From Eremophila alpestris peregrina (taxonomy: Eukaryota; Chordata; Aves; Passeriformes; Alaudidae), in the NCBI GenBank assembly GCA_009792885.1, contig WMCF01000008.1, positions 17,904,952-17,968,951 of the forward strand: a stretch of 64,000 nt of DNA. Reading direction: 5' to 3'. Below the pieces are notes generated by a model that saw only the letters and a list, made by a program, of their open reading frames with translations, had not been told where the DNA came from and searched no databases. Position numbers and translations under genes: made by a program. Below, piece after piece: positions 1 through 10,620 of this stretch (the stretch's first letter is position 1; every line of letters begins with the position of its first letter).

Positions 1-429
1 CAGAATTCACAGAGAAAAGCTAATTTCTAGAATTAGGTTCCTTCATTGAGAGTGCCTGTATCCCACAGTAGGAAAATCGGTTTTTAATGATACTTCAGGC
101 TTAGTTGCACACCTGCAGAACAAGCTCAGTTGAATGATGTTATTTTTGCAGTTGATACAGTTTTTTAAAGACCAGCTTAATTCCAGTCATACAAATTTTT
201 AGTTCAGGTGGCTTTCACACTAGCATGCCAGGAGGGTTATTTCCGATGCTGGCCTTTAATAAAAAGGCAACTTGTAATGATTACTCAAAGCCTTTGAGTG
301 TTCAGACAGTACAAAAGAGGACTTGTGGAAATTTGGAGACTGAATTCACTTGTGGTTAAAAGCTGCTTTGAAATTAAAATAATTGGAAATTACCAAATCA
401 TTAAAAAATACCTTTTCCTCTTTTCACAG
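1..429 (+). other. ZNF800: ZNF800 intron, 3' part, with splice acceptor
   Basis: AT-rich sequence without a coding frame. It ends in a pyrimidine-rich stretch (cctcttttcacag) whose AG is at 428-429, directly before the recognisable ZNF800 coding frame. The exon begins with two bases (ac) that complete a codon split by the intron, so this is a phase-1 junction. In the human protein, as I recall it, this codon is the Asn of a DDNLPD stretch, and 'ac' fits the end of an Asn codon. Confidence 0.8.
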
Positions 430-2189
430 ACCTCCCAGATACAAAAGATAAGCAGAGTCAAGCCATAAATGACCTTCTTGAAGCAATCTATCCAAGAGTA
501 AATAAGCAAGAATATATCATTACATTGGAACCTATAGAAACTAATCAAAATGCTGTATTTCAATACGTGTCAAGGACTGATAGCCCAGATGAGAACACAG
601 AAAGTAGCCATACCCCCGATCAAGCTCCAGCACAGATACAGGAACCCAGCACTGAACAACCCAAGACTGTTTCAACTCCAGCCCCAGTCCCATCTGGGGA
701 GACTGTAGAATTACCTCCCGCTGATCCTGTTACAAACAAGGTGATATCTACTCCTGAAGAGCAGCCACCAGCAGTAAATCCTGACCCGGACTCCCTGGAT
801 AATTCTGATTGTGGCCACCAGTTGATTTGTTGCCTCTGTAGGAAGGAGTTTCATTCAAGACGCAGTGTACGCCGGCACATTCGGAAAGTACACAAAAAAA
901 AGATGGAAGAGCTAAAGAAGTACATAGAAACAAAAAAGAAACTAAACCAGTGCTCTGCAAAAGGGCGAAATAAGAATGTTCTCGTAACATTAGGCAGGAG
1001 TTGTCCTGTTTGTTATAAATCATTTGCCACAAAAGCCAATGTAAGGAGGCATTTTGATGAAGTTCATAGAGGATTAAGAAGGGATTCCATTACTCCTGAT
1101 ATAGCTACAAAGCCTGGACAGCCTTTGTTCTTGGATACAGTTTCTGCTAAAAAATCTTTTAAGACCAGAAAACAAAAGTCGTCCTCAAAGGCTGAATACA
1201 ATTTAAGTGCGTGCAAATGCCTTCTGTGCAAGAGAAAATATAGTTCACAAATAATGCTGAAAAGGCATATGCAAATTGTTCACAAGATAACTCTTTCTGG
1301 AAAGAACTCTAAAAGAGAGAAAGGGCCCAACAATACTACCAATGGCACAGAAATAAAAGTTGAACCAGCAGATTCTGTAGAACCTTCACCCCCTTCCATT
1401 GCGCTTTCTCCACAGAATGAATTAAAGGGAACAAATCATTCAAATGAGAAAAAGAACACACCGTCAGCACAGAAAAATAAGGTTAAACAGGACCCTGAAA
1501 ACCCTAAATCAGCTTCTAAATCAACCAGTAAATCAACCTGCAAATCAACCACTAAATCAACCCCTAAATCAAGCAATGCATCTGCTGCAGGTGGCCAGCA
1601 AAAAACCAGGAAGCCAAAACTTTCAGCTGGCTTTGACTTCAAGCAGCTTTACTGCAAACTCTGTAAGCGCCAATTTACTTCTAAACAAAATTTAACAAAG
1701 CACATTGAGTTACACACAGATGGAAATAATATTTATGTTAAATACTACAGGTGTCCACTGTGCTCTTACGAAACGCGTCGCAAGCGTGACGTGATAAGAC
1801 ACATAACTGTGGTTCACAAAAAGTCACCTCGCTACCTTGGGAAAATAACTGCAAGCTTAGAAATAAGAGCAATAAAGAAGCCAATTGATCTTGTTCTAAA
1901 TAAGGTGACAAAAAGAGGCTCTCAGAGGGATGAAACAAAACAGATTGGTTCCAAACAGGATGTCACCTCTAATTCTCCCAACAAAAAGTATGAAGGAGCT
2001 GATGTTGGCATTGAAGTAAAAGTAACAAAAAACTTTTCTCTGCACCGATGCAATAAATGTGGGAAAGCATTTGCCAGAAAAGCTTTTCTAGAACATCATA
2101 AGAAAACCCACAAAGCAAATGTATCTCATTCACCTGAAGAAAGTAAAACCAAAGGCAGAAGTACAAGATCTAAAGCTGTTGTCTGGTGA
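430..2189 (+). CDS. ZNF800: ZNF800, last coding exon (C-terminal ~586 residues of a C2H2 zinc-finger protein)
   Basis: Partial gene; upstream exons lie before the window. The open frame runs from the acceptor at 430 to a TGA at 2187-2189 and begins LPDTKDKQSQAINDLLEAIY, which matches my memory of human ZNF800 closely. There is no real start codon here. Six C2H2 fingers (C-x2-C-x12-H-x3-5-H type) are visible: about 828-893, 1002-1067, 1215-1283, 1653-1716, 1749-1815 and 2049-2112. Another finger is expected in the missing N-terminal exons. Between fingers are long polar, Lys/Ser-rich linkers typical of disorder, and several basic runs (RRHIRKVHKKK, KTRKQK) that could act in nuclear import. The protein ends in SKAVVW, like the human SKALVW. 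ZNF800 is a nuclear protein, thought to be a transcriptional repressor. The oddity is an in-frame 12-bp tandem repeat at 1503-1574. Identity is firm; the molecular role is from family knowledge. Confidence 0.95.
1503..1574 (+). repeat. ZNF800: 12-bp coding minisatellite in ZNF800 (six units)
   Basis: Six consecutive 12-base units share the core AAATCA and differ mainly at the first three bases. In frame they encode PKSA-SKST-SKST-CKST-TKST-PKSS, a (x-K-S-T) repeat in the linker between fingers three and four of this exon. All unit lengths are multiples of three, so copy-number change keeps the frame. My recollection of the human protein shows only about one such unit here (PKSTSPSAAGG), so this looks like a lineage expansion. 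Confidence 0.9.
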
Positions 2190-2214
2190 GGAAAAAGAAA
2201 AAGTGTTTTGTCTC

Positions 2215-2286
2215 TTTTTTTTTTTTTTTTTTTTTTTAAAAAAACCCAAAAATAAAACAAATTTTTTTTTTTTTTTTTTTTTTTTT
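2215..2286 (+). repeat. Paired poly-T tracts just after the ZNF800 stop
   Basis: A run of 23 T (2215-2237) and a run of 25 T (2262-2286) flank an A-rich spacer containing AATAAA at 2251-2256. They begin 25 bases after the stop codon. Tract lengths in an assembly are prone to sequencing error. Confidence 0.9.
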
Positions 2287-4713
2287 AAGAAAACCCCAAC
2301 AATACCACAGAATTTCTTTTGCTGTTGTTGATTTATTGCCAGAAATGTATTTTCCCATAGATTTCATGGTTTAGTGGCTTAAATGCAAAAGTAGATGTCT
2401 AAAATTTGTTTCTTTTTTTTTTTAGCGTTTTGGAAAAGAGTTTAAATTTGTCATTGTAGAAGGTTTAAATGTAGATTAAACTGTAGTAAGTCAGCTCTTT
2501 AAACTGTCTTAAGGAATCTGTTGTAATCAAGCTAATACACATACATTTCTAAAATAGTAATTTTTTAAAATTAACAGGTTTTTTTTTGTTAGAATAGTTT
2601 AACTAATTTAATTAACTTTGCTGTGACCACTTGAATAAGTACTAAAAGTACTAAAGTAAAAGCTGATAACAAAAAAAATCTCTATGAACTTACTGGAATT
2701 AGCATTTGTGAATTTAAATTTTTATTTTAATGTGTATTGCTTACACACTGTCAACGAAAGTGCATAAGAACAGGTTTTTTTAATGTAATTTGGTTGCTTA
2801 GTTGCTTTGATTTAAAATCATTATGGGTTAGGTGCCTGCAAATACTTCTGAAGTCACCATATTTCAAATTTCATTCTTTTAATGCTTATTTATATAAGCC
2901 CAGGTTTGGAGACTTGTGGTCATTTAGTTTTTTAAATTGTTCAAATCTTAACAAAGTTTCTTGCTTTAGGCATCAATTTGTATTGAAGTCTGGCCTAGAA
3001 TTTTCTAAACTTCTGCTTATGTGGTACTCTGGGAATTTTTTACACTTGGAGAGGTTGTATTTGTAGTTATTCATCTTTCCATAGCCTTCATGTTAAAGGT
3101 GGCCTATTTTTAGAGGACCTTTTAAAAAAGAAAATATTTGTGTGCAGTTACTTTGTATTTCAAAGTGACCAACTGATTGCTGAAGGTTGGGGATTGTACA
3201 AAAATATGGTGGACACTGTAGTGATACTTGGAGGAGTTTTTAAAATCCTTGTTCAGAGTCATCTTTCTAGCATATTTGGTAAAAAGAAAACTAAGTATAT
3301 GTGCCTTGTTCTATATTTCAACTCTGAAATGCTATTTTCCAGGAGGTGATTTGATTTGAGTTCAGCTTTCACAGTGAATAACCACCTAGTTATGTTAAAT
3401 TGTGATGTGGTGATTTTGTGACTTTCTAATAAATCCTGACCAAATTAGGCAGAACTTCAAAAATGAACTGAGTTGAACTCTGAATTATGCTGAATTCTAG
3501 AGGGGGAGTGACTTCTACATTTTGAATAAGAATTAAAAATTTAACCGTATAAATTATTTATGATGTGTAGTTTAAAGCAGAATTATATGGGTAAACTCAA
3601 AGTATTAATTTATTCCCATTTCTCTTCAGATAGGTTCAAATGATGCTCGGAAAATTTGAAGTTCATTTGAATGAAAAAGACTTTAGTTTGTTGTTGCAAC
3701 TGCTAATTCTTGATAATGGTACTATAAGGAGGAAATACTTCCATAAGCTGTTTTTTCTCTTATTATGTTAATAATCATTCTGACTGCTTGTAGGACAGTG
3801 CCACTTCCCAAAACACTGAAGTAGTTGAAGTGAAATGCACATGCTTCTAAATTAGCAGTTACGTCTATGTAGTTTGACCCAGTATAGAACAAACTTCCTG
3901 AAATTGAAAAAGATTATACCAGAGACAAGTTAATGAACAGCAGCTTTGGAAGAAGGTGGTTTTTCCTCATTTAGGAAATCTTCAGATAACTCATCATGCA
4001 TACTTGGTCCTCCCTGGTAGTGGTAATTGATGGACAGCCCAAACTTTGATGTGATATCGTACTTTGGTAAATGTTTTGTTACATACTGTTTCAAATTTGT
4101 CACAAATGAATGTATAAGAGCAAACAATGTAGTGTTTATTGGCTGAATTCTACTAATTTTTAGTATTTGCCATAAATTCAGTTTGTTCATATTGACTAAT
4201 TTCCCAGTTCAAGGGCATTCTGAATTTCACTGTGCTGAATTGCTTCAAAGACCTCCATTTTATTTCCATATGTGGTTCATAGGAAAAATTTGTAAACATC
4301 TAGGAAGTTTACAAGAATATCCACATTCCTCTATTCTTTAATTTTTTAAGAAAAAATATACACAAGCACTTTAATGATAGTTGCAGTTTATTTTTTCAGT
4401 TTATTTTTGAAAGATCAACACACTAATGTTAAAATGAAGGTAGTGAATAATTGCTGATGTATTATAGACAATCTGTGCACAACCACTTATAATGTTAGCT
4501 TATTTCATTAAATATTAATTAAAAGGGAGGATAGTTTGGGAGAAACTCAAAATATATTTTCTCTCAAAATTGTAAATGACCACTATGGGTAGCACTTGAC
4601 TTTGTGTAATTGGAAAATGTTTTAGATACCTTTTTTTAACCTTTTAATCAGATTGTAGTAAAACAGTTGCATGCCTGCCATTATGAATTTCTTGGCAGGT
4701 TTCATGCTATCAT

Positions 4714-4787
4714 GGGTTTTGTTTTGGGGTTTTTTTGTTGTTTGGGGTTTTTTGTTTGTTTGTTTTTGTTTGTTGTTTTATTTTTTA
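4714..4787 (+). repeat. (GTTT)n-like low-complexity tract
   Basis: Imperfect repeats of GTTT, GGGTTTT and TTTTTG in the ZNF800 3'UTR. A similar shorter tract is at about 55275-55325 in the GRM8 intron. Confidence 0.8.
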
Positions 4788-5123
4788 CTTTTTAGAAAAT
4801 ATTTTGTTTAGTGATTTGTGTCAAATTGCTACAATTTGAAAGGTATTGTACATCAGAAGAAATACCATGTTTTTTATATCGGCTCACTCCCTTACTTAGG
4901 GAGGTGCCTCGTGTTCATATATACTTTTTTGTATAAAATATATCTAAATGTTGATCACAAGATCAGGAGTAAAAATGCTTTTATGGATAGAGAACTATTT
5001 GGCCCTGTTAGTGCATTGCACTAAAAATACTGTGAATGGGAACTAAGATTGTAGCTATGCTCAAAATGTTCTATATTGAATGTACATGCTTTTGTTTGGA
5101 TAAATGTACTGTATTTGATGGAA

Positions 5124-5129
5124 AATAAA
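5124..5129 (+). terminator. ZNF800: Polyadenylation signal AATAAA (candidate)
   Basis: Canonical hexamer in gaaaataaagcag. It is a possible proximal poly(A) site for ZNF800, upstream of the stronger candidate at 5288. Confidence 0.4.
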
Positions 5130-5287
5130 GCAGACTGGAAATGATTTTTAAGTGGGCATAAACAAAAAGATGTTGTGTTTGTAAACTTGGGATATCTGTC
5201 ACTCCACAATCGGAGATTACATTGTTTGCATTTTGTAAAGTTTTATTTGTTGATCATTGAAGCTAGTTGTTTGTAATATTCTGTTGT

Positions 5288-5293
5288 AATAAA
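5288..5293 (+). terminator. ZNF800: Polyadenylation signal AATAAA (preferred ZNF800 3' end)
   Basis: Canonical hexamer in ttgtaataaatg, followed within 10-25 bases by a G/T-rich then T-rich tract (gtttttggttttttttttt) that fits a downstream GU-rich element. It is the last such combination I see before the clearly intergenic sequence. Confidence 0.5.
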
Positions 5294-5310
5294 TGTTTTT
5301 GGTTTTTTTT

Positions 5311-8300
5311 TTTAATTAAAAATTTGGCACTTGTGGAGTGAACACTTCACACTGGTGGTCAACCCTTGCTGTATTTTTGGCAAACACTGCTCATACTGGC
5401 CTTTTGTTCCTTGTAAAGGAATCTCTTCCTTAAAGAAGGAGCTCTTGTTACCCTTTTAGAACAAAATATTGAAGAAGATAGGCTATGCTGAATTTTTTTT
5501 TGGTTTTTTTTTTTACAAGAAAGTAGGATTACCTAGTTTTCCATCGGAAAGAACATTGATGGCTGCTGAAGATTCCTTGTTTTCATAGTTGGATATAAAA
5601 AGGAGCTGCCAAAACCATTGTTTATTCTTTTATAGAAGAAGACATTAGGCTATTAATGTAAGGGCATTTTAAACCATGTTCCTGAGTACCTGCAGATTAA
5701 GACTGGGAAATTAAAATGCAAACAGGGATAGAATAACTGTTCATTTCTCAATTTATTCTTGTGGTTTCTGCTGTCTGTTCTGGGTAAGTGTGTAATCTGC
5801 TTCTTGAAATGCGTGAAGATGAAGCTACTCCTGTATCAAAGGTACGCTTTCTGCTCACCAGCACACTGGGTATGAGTTTTTAATTGAGATGCAGTCTTGC
5901 ATCACTGATGGGGCACATTGGTTTGGCACATTTCACTTACACTAGCCAAAGACAAACGTAGCCTCTTTTAGTGGACCTTCAGAAATGATGTTGAGTCTTG
6001 TTGGAAGAATTTTTTATTTAGAGTGAATGTGAGATGCTTTACAGAAAACTTTTGGGATGATCTAAACATTTGTATGCAAGTCTGTCTTTTGGTTGTTTGC
6101 TTATTTTTATTTTTTAAGTGACATACGTCTTCTAATGCTAAGGCTTGGCGGGGGGCTAGCTTTCAGGGACATGAACTCTTATTTACCAACAAGGGAATCT
6201 CACTGATACAGTGGCACCAGGCTTGCTGAACTCTAATACACTGACATATGTCTCAGAATCTTCTTTTCTTTAATTGTCTCTCAGCTGAGGTTGTTGGTCT
6301 TCCTGGTTTTGTTTGTTTGGTTTTTTTTCCTCTTTATTTCTAGAGAGGTTTTTGGTTTTATGTTTAACTTGTCTTTTCTGTCTGAAATGTTAGATTTCTG
6401 TCTAAAATGTCTGAAATGTTAGGCTTGAAGTCCTTGTAGTGCTTGGTTTCCTCAGTTTTGTAGGGGAGTAGAGAAAGTTAGCTTAGATAGTTGATGGTTA
6501 TTACCACCATGTGTTTGTGATTGGATTCTCTTGGGATGAATTTAAATCTACTATGTGAAGGATTTGTGTAACTGGTCAGGTCCTTGAAGTACTTAGAAAA
6601 TAAGGTCAGTTTTGAGTGGTGGCTGAAAGAACTGTGGGTAGGTATTCCCTTTTGCTGAAAATCATTCCCTTTTGCTGAACAGTGAAATACAACAGTTGGG
6701 TGACCAGAGGTAGAGCAGGGTGTTGTTTGGAGCATAAGGGGTAGAGAAGAACGGGCTCTCAGTGATAATGGAGAAGCTGTGGTGTTTGTACTAATGAGGA
6801 GACTTGCAAGAGGGACTGCTGGCTGGGTGTAAAGGTTCTCTGCTCATCGTGAAAAGGGCATCAGAGGGGAAGCTTTAGTTCCCTTTTCTAGGGAGCTTGC
6901 TGCACAGTATCCATCAGTTACAGTCTTAGTAACTCCATAGACACAAGGTGGAGTGTAATTTAAAAAGCTAATTGTTTGGGTTCATTCACCCCTTTGGGTA
7001 TTATCAAGAGACTGGTAATCTTAATAGAAATGTAGTATGCTTGAAATAGTGTCTCAAATTAGGAAACAATATCATTGACTTTGAAAGATTTAGTGGGAAA
7101 TGAAGATCACCTGAGCCTTTGACAGCACATAGACCAAATACATTTTTCTGCAAAACAGATGAAACTATGTATTGTTTCAGTGCACTGCCAGGAACGGTAC
7201 TGTCATAGTTTTTTCAAAGTCTGGATGGGTGAGGAGAATGTGCTTTTTCATCTTGCTCCAACGTTACTCTTCAGAAGTAGATTTTATGGTGGTTTTGCCT
7301 CAGTTAGATAGGATTGAGGTTCTCTGTGTCAATAATCCACTGCACTAAATTTGTTAGCATCTGATAATACCGGTATTTTTTGCTTTGATGCTTTCCTGCT
7401 GTTTCATTCTAAGGCAACTCGGATGTACCTGGACTGTGTTTTCAGCATAAGCCTTTCTGGTGCTAGCTGGTTCTGCTCTCTTGGCTGAGCTGGATTTGCT
7501 CTTTCATGTTACTTACATGCTTTGAGCCTGAGAGTCACCTCCTTTATTAGGGGCAAAACAGTCTGCTTTGATGATCTTCCACAGCTGGTGATGTTATCTG
7601 AAAGAGTTGAGTGGGCTTGGTGGCAGAGCAGAGACCAAAATGCACAGTCCAGGGTTTGCAGCAGATCTTATGTGTACGTGTGCTTACGTTTTTTTCACTC
7701 TGCTGCTCAGATGTTTTCTTCTCCAGGATGTGGTTTTACAGTTCTCAGCTTGTGACTTTCTGCAGCAAACAAAGGGATTGTTTGAAGTTACTGTCTTGTG
7801 ACAAGGCAGATGGGGTGAATCTTAGATTGAAATAGATGTGTAAATTGTAATCAGTTTCCTTCATAACATATATCTAAATTTCAACTGCTACTCACTCTTT
7901 GAGGAAACAACTACCTAGCAATACAGGCCTAAAATGGACACATCATCCTTTAAATGTGTAAAGCTGGATTTTCCATCACAAATATGTTCATTATATTGAC
8001 AGATAAAGAGATCAAAAATTTGTCTTGGGTATAAAAGTGGTAATGGCTTTCCAAATTCAGTGAGACTTTGCTCTGCATGGTGTCAAACTGGCAGTAGATT
8101 AGGTGGTGCCTGGGTTGACAAGGCTCAGGATCATGTGTCTGTGCTGTTTCAGAGCACTTGTTCCCATTAGTATAAGCGAGGAAAACAAGGTGCTTGACTT
8201 TGTTGACCTTGCTCAGAACTAAGCAGATTGTGACTTTGGCCTCTTATATTAAATCTCTGTACATAAATATTGCCATTTGCTTCCTCAAGGAGCACTTGCA

Positions 8301-10424
8301 TATGCAAATAAACTAGGCATTGTAAAAATGGTGTTTGACACTGAAAAGATTGAAGGGACTGGTTTCTTAAGTGTCAATAGTGTCCTGGCGCTTGGGCTGG
8401 AATCAGTTCAGTTTGTGCAAGTCATTGTTGCACTATAACAACATGCAAACATCTCATAAATTGTACTTCACCTGGCATTTGCTATTCTGAGTTACTGTTT
8501 AATTATCATTATTTCAAGGTTTTAACTCCAGAATTTGCTTTTCTGCTATTCAAGGTGATACTGGAGACTTTGAAGAGTTATTTTCAAATTTTGTTTTCAG
8601 TAAGCTGTCTTTCAGTTTAGTTGCCTCATCTGGGTGCAGTGGTAGGATGTTTTCTTTCCTTGTTTTCTCTCCCTGTAAATGTTAAGGCAAGCAACTGATC
8701 GCAGCAGTGCAGAGTCGGGTACTCGGTTATGTTTTGACTGAGACTTTCAGAAAGAAATTTTGTCTTGGTGAAATGTACTGAGAAGTGTGGAGGATGCCTT
8801 TGAAACTCTGGGTGCTTGCAGAGCTGTGGACTGACCCACAGTGGCTGGAAATGGCCAGCAAACTATTAGCATTCTTGGCTTCAAAACAAGACTGGTAACA
8901 GACTAAGATACTTCTGCATCTTGAAGAGCAGAAAAAAAAGTTTTTATATCTTACAGCTAATTTTCTCATCTTAGATTGTTTGCCAGTACTAGTATAACAC
9001 AGGACAATATAATCCAAAGTAGTAGAATTGCTAATATATTTTTAAACATTTTTGAGGTGTAAGGCTTAATATGTGAGTAAGGTTCTGGTAAAGAAGGAAA
9101 TGATAAAACCATGTCACATCGATAGCTACATTAGCACAGCTACAAGACAATTTTCTTATTCTTTCATAAAAAGCCTCTTCCCTTGTGGAATGTGCTTGCT
9201 GTCATTTTTGTTTCCATTACTCACCTGTGTAGTTCCCAATTCAATTTTTAATATTTTACTGTTTGGCTGTGGTTGAGTTATTCTGAATTACCTATGTGCT
9301 TATCATATTAGCTTCTTTAATTTTTGAAGTAGAATTTTTTATTTGTTTCTGTTTTCAAAGCTGCTTTAAAAATGCTGGGCATTTGATTGTGTTGGTCAGT
9401 GTTTTTGGGGTTTTTTTCTGGAGGATGAGGTGATCCAAACACCACTGATTTGGGCATTCAGATTTTGGTTATGGAGTCTTCTAGAGGATGATTTTGAAAA
9501 AGACAGGAAGATATCCAGGCAGGAACAATGTGGATCCTCTTATATTTATGCCTTTTAAAAATAGATTAGAGAAACAACTGCCAGAAGTAATATTTCTCTC
9601 CCTGCATTAGGCACCTGACAAATGGCTTGAGAACTTCAGGCCCTGTCCAGCTCTATTTTCTCACTATTTCTGTGTGCCTGAATTGGAAGTGTTTATTTTT
9701 CTCTTGTGTTCTTGAAGGCAACATGTAACTAAATTCAAGTCATTACCAAATCCTAGTTTCTCTGCTCCTAAGGGACTTGCTGCCTTTGGAGCTGCACTTT
9801 CTAACTTTGGAGCAAAAAACCAATGAATCAATAAATAAAATTAATAAGACTGACAAGGTAACTATGGCAAGACTCATGAAAGCACTTGGGGCTGGTGCAT
9901 TTGTTTTGAACTGCTTTATACTAAGTGCATGTGAGAGGAACAGGGTAATTCCTACAGCATTCACTGCCTTAAAAACTCTTGTATTTGCCTTGGTATAAAG
10001 TGAAATACTTTGTGCAAGTGTTTTATGTGTGGACAGGAAGGGCAGTAGTTATCAGGCTGTGACTGTACACTGCCATAATGCCACATCCTCTTCCCTGGAC
10101 CAGGGAGACTTTGGAAGAGGAGTCAGCAGAGACCCTGGAAGAAATCTCACATTTGGAGTGGTGGATGCAAGCAGAGCAGCAGAAAGAAAATCTTTCTGTG
10201 GGAGCAGCTCAGGGTTGGTGAGGAATAAGGTTTGCACTGGCTTTTGAGGAAGAGAGCCTGAATATCGTAAGGGGGTCAGTGCCAAGGAAACCCAACAATG
10301 CCTGGAGCGCACGTTGGTCCTTTTCTGGGATGGAAAAGGTGAGGTAGGCAGTCACCCTGAGCCTCCTGAGCTGCTGCCGCTGTTCTGACTTTGGGAGAAT
10401 GGCGTGCTAATCGGTGGTTTCGGT
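5311..10424. other. Intergenic DNA between ZNF800 and GRM8
   Basis: AT-rich, no supported gene on either strand. The open frames here are short and show no recognisable domain. The only local structure noted is the pair of direct repeats at 6644-6679. Confidence 0.7.
6644..6679 (+). repeat. Direct repeat, 16 bp with period 20
   Basis: attcccttttgctgaa occurs at 6644-6659 and again at 6664-6679, separated by four bases. This is a recent small duplication. Confidence 0.9.
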
Positions 10425-10620
10425 TTGTATCGCGGCTGTTTTCAGAAGAGGCCTGCCCGACGTTCCTCGGCCGTGCCCGCCCGCCGTGTGCTGAGGGGCG
10501 GAGCTGCCGCCAGGGGGCAGCAGGCGGCCCGGCAGCGGCCGAACTCCTGCGAGAGCACAGCCCCGGGAAAAGGGCCGGGACTCAAACAGCCAGGAGCGGC
10601 TCCTGGGCAAAGGCTGGCCT
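10425..10620. promoter_or_regulatory. Isolated CpG-rich patch
   Basis: About 200 bases that are clearly richer in G+C and CpG than the AT-rich surroundings (gcccgacgttcctcggccg, cggcccggcagcggccgaac). It holds a CTCF-like motif at 10507-10520. It may be an insulator, enhancer or orphan promoter. No adjacent gene supports a promoter role. Confidence 0.55.
10507..10520 (+). promoter_or_regulatory. CTCF-like motif
   Basis: CCGCCAGGGGGCAG matches the CTCF core CCASYAGRKGGCRS at 13 of 14 positions; the only mismatch is G for A at position 3. It lies in a CpG-rich patch between the two genes, where a chromatin boundary separating ZNF800 (broadly expressed) from GRM8 (neural) would make sense. Binding is inferred. 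Confidence 0.55.

Larger units (their letters stand above)
2190..5310 (+). other. ZNF800: ZNF800 3' untranslated region (likely extent)
   Basis: AT-rich sequence after the ZNF800 stop, without a credible coding frame on either strand. It carries several AATAAA hexamers and many AT-rich stretches. The downstream limit is an inference from the last strong polyadenylation signal at 5288-5293, which is followed by a GT/T-rich tract. Shorter forms are possible. Transcript data would be needed to fix the end. Confidence 0.5.

Noticed and set aside
1444..1695. + strand open frame with NQP-rich repeats
   Set aside because: Shadow frame of the ZNF800 12-bp minisatellite.
8302..8309. Perfect octamer ATGCAAAT (POU factor site)
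   Set aside because: A given 8-mer is expected about once per 33 kb on two strands in random DNA, and nothing nearby supports it.
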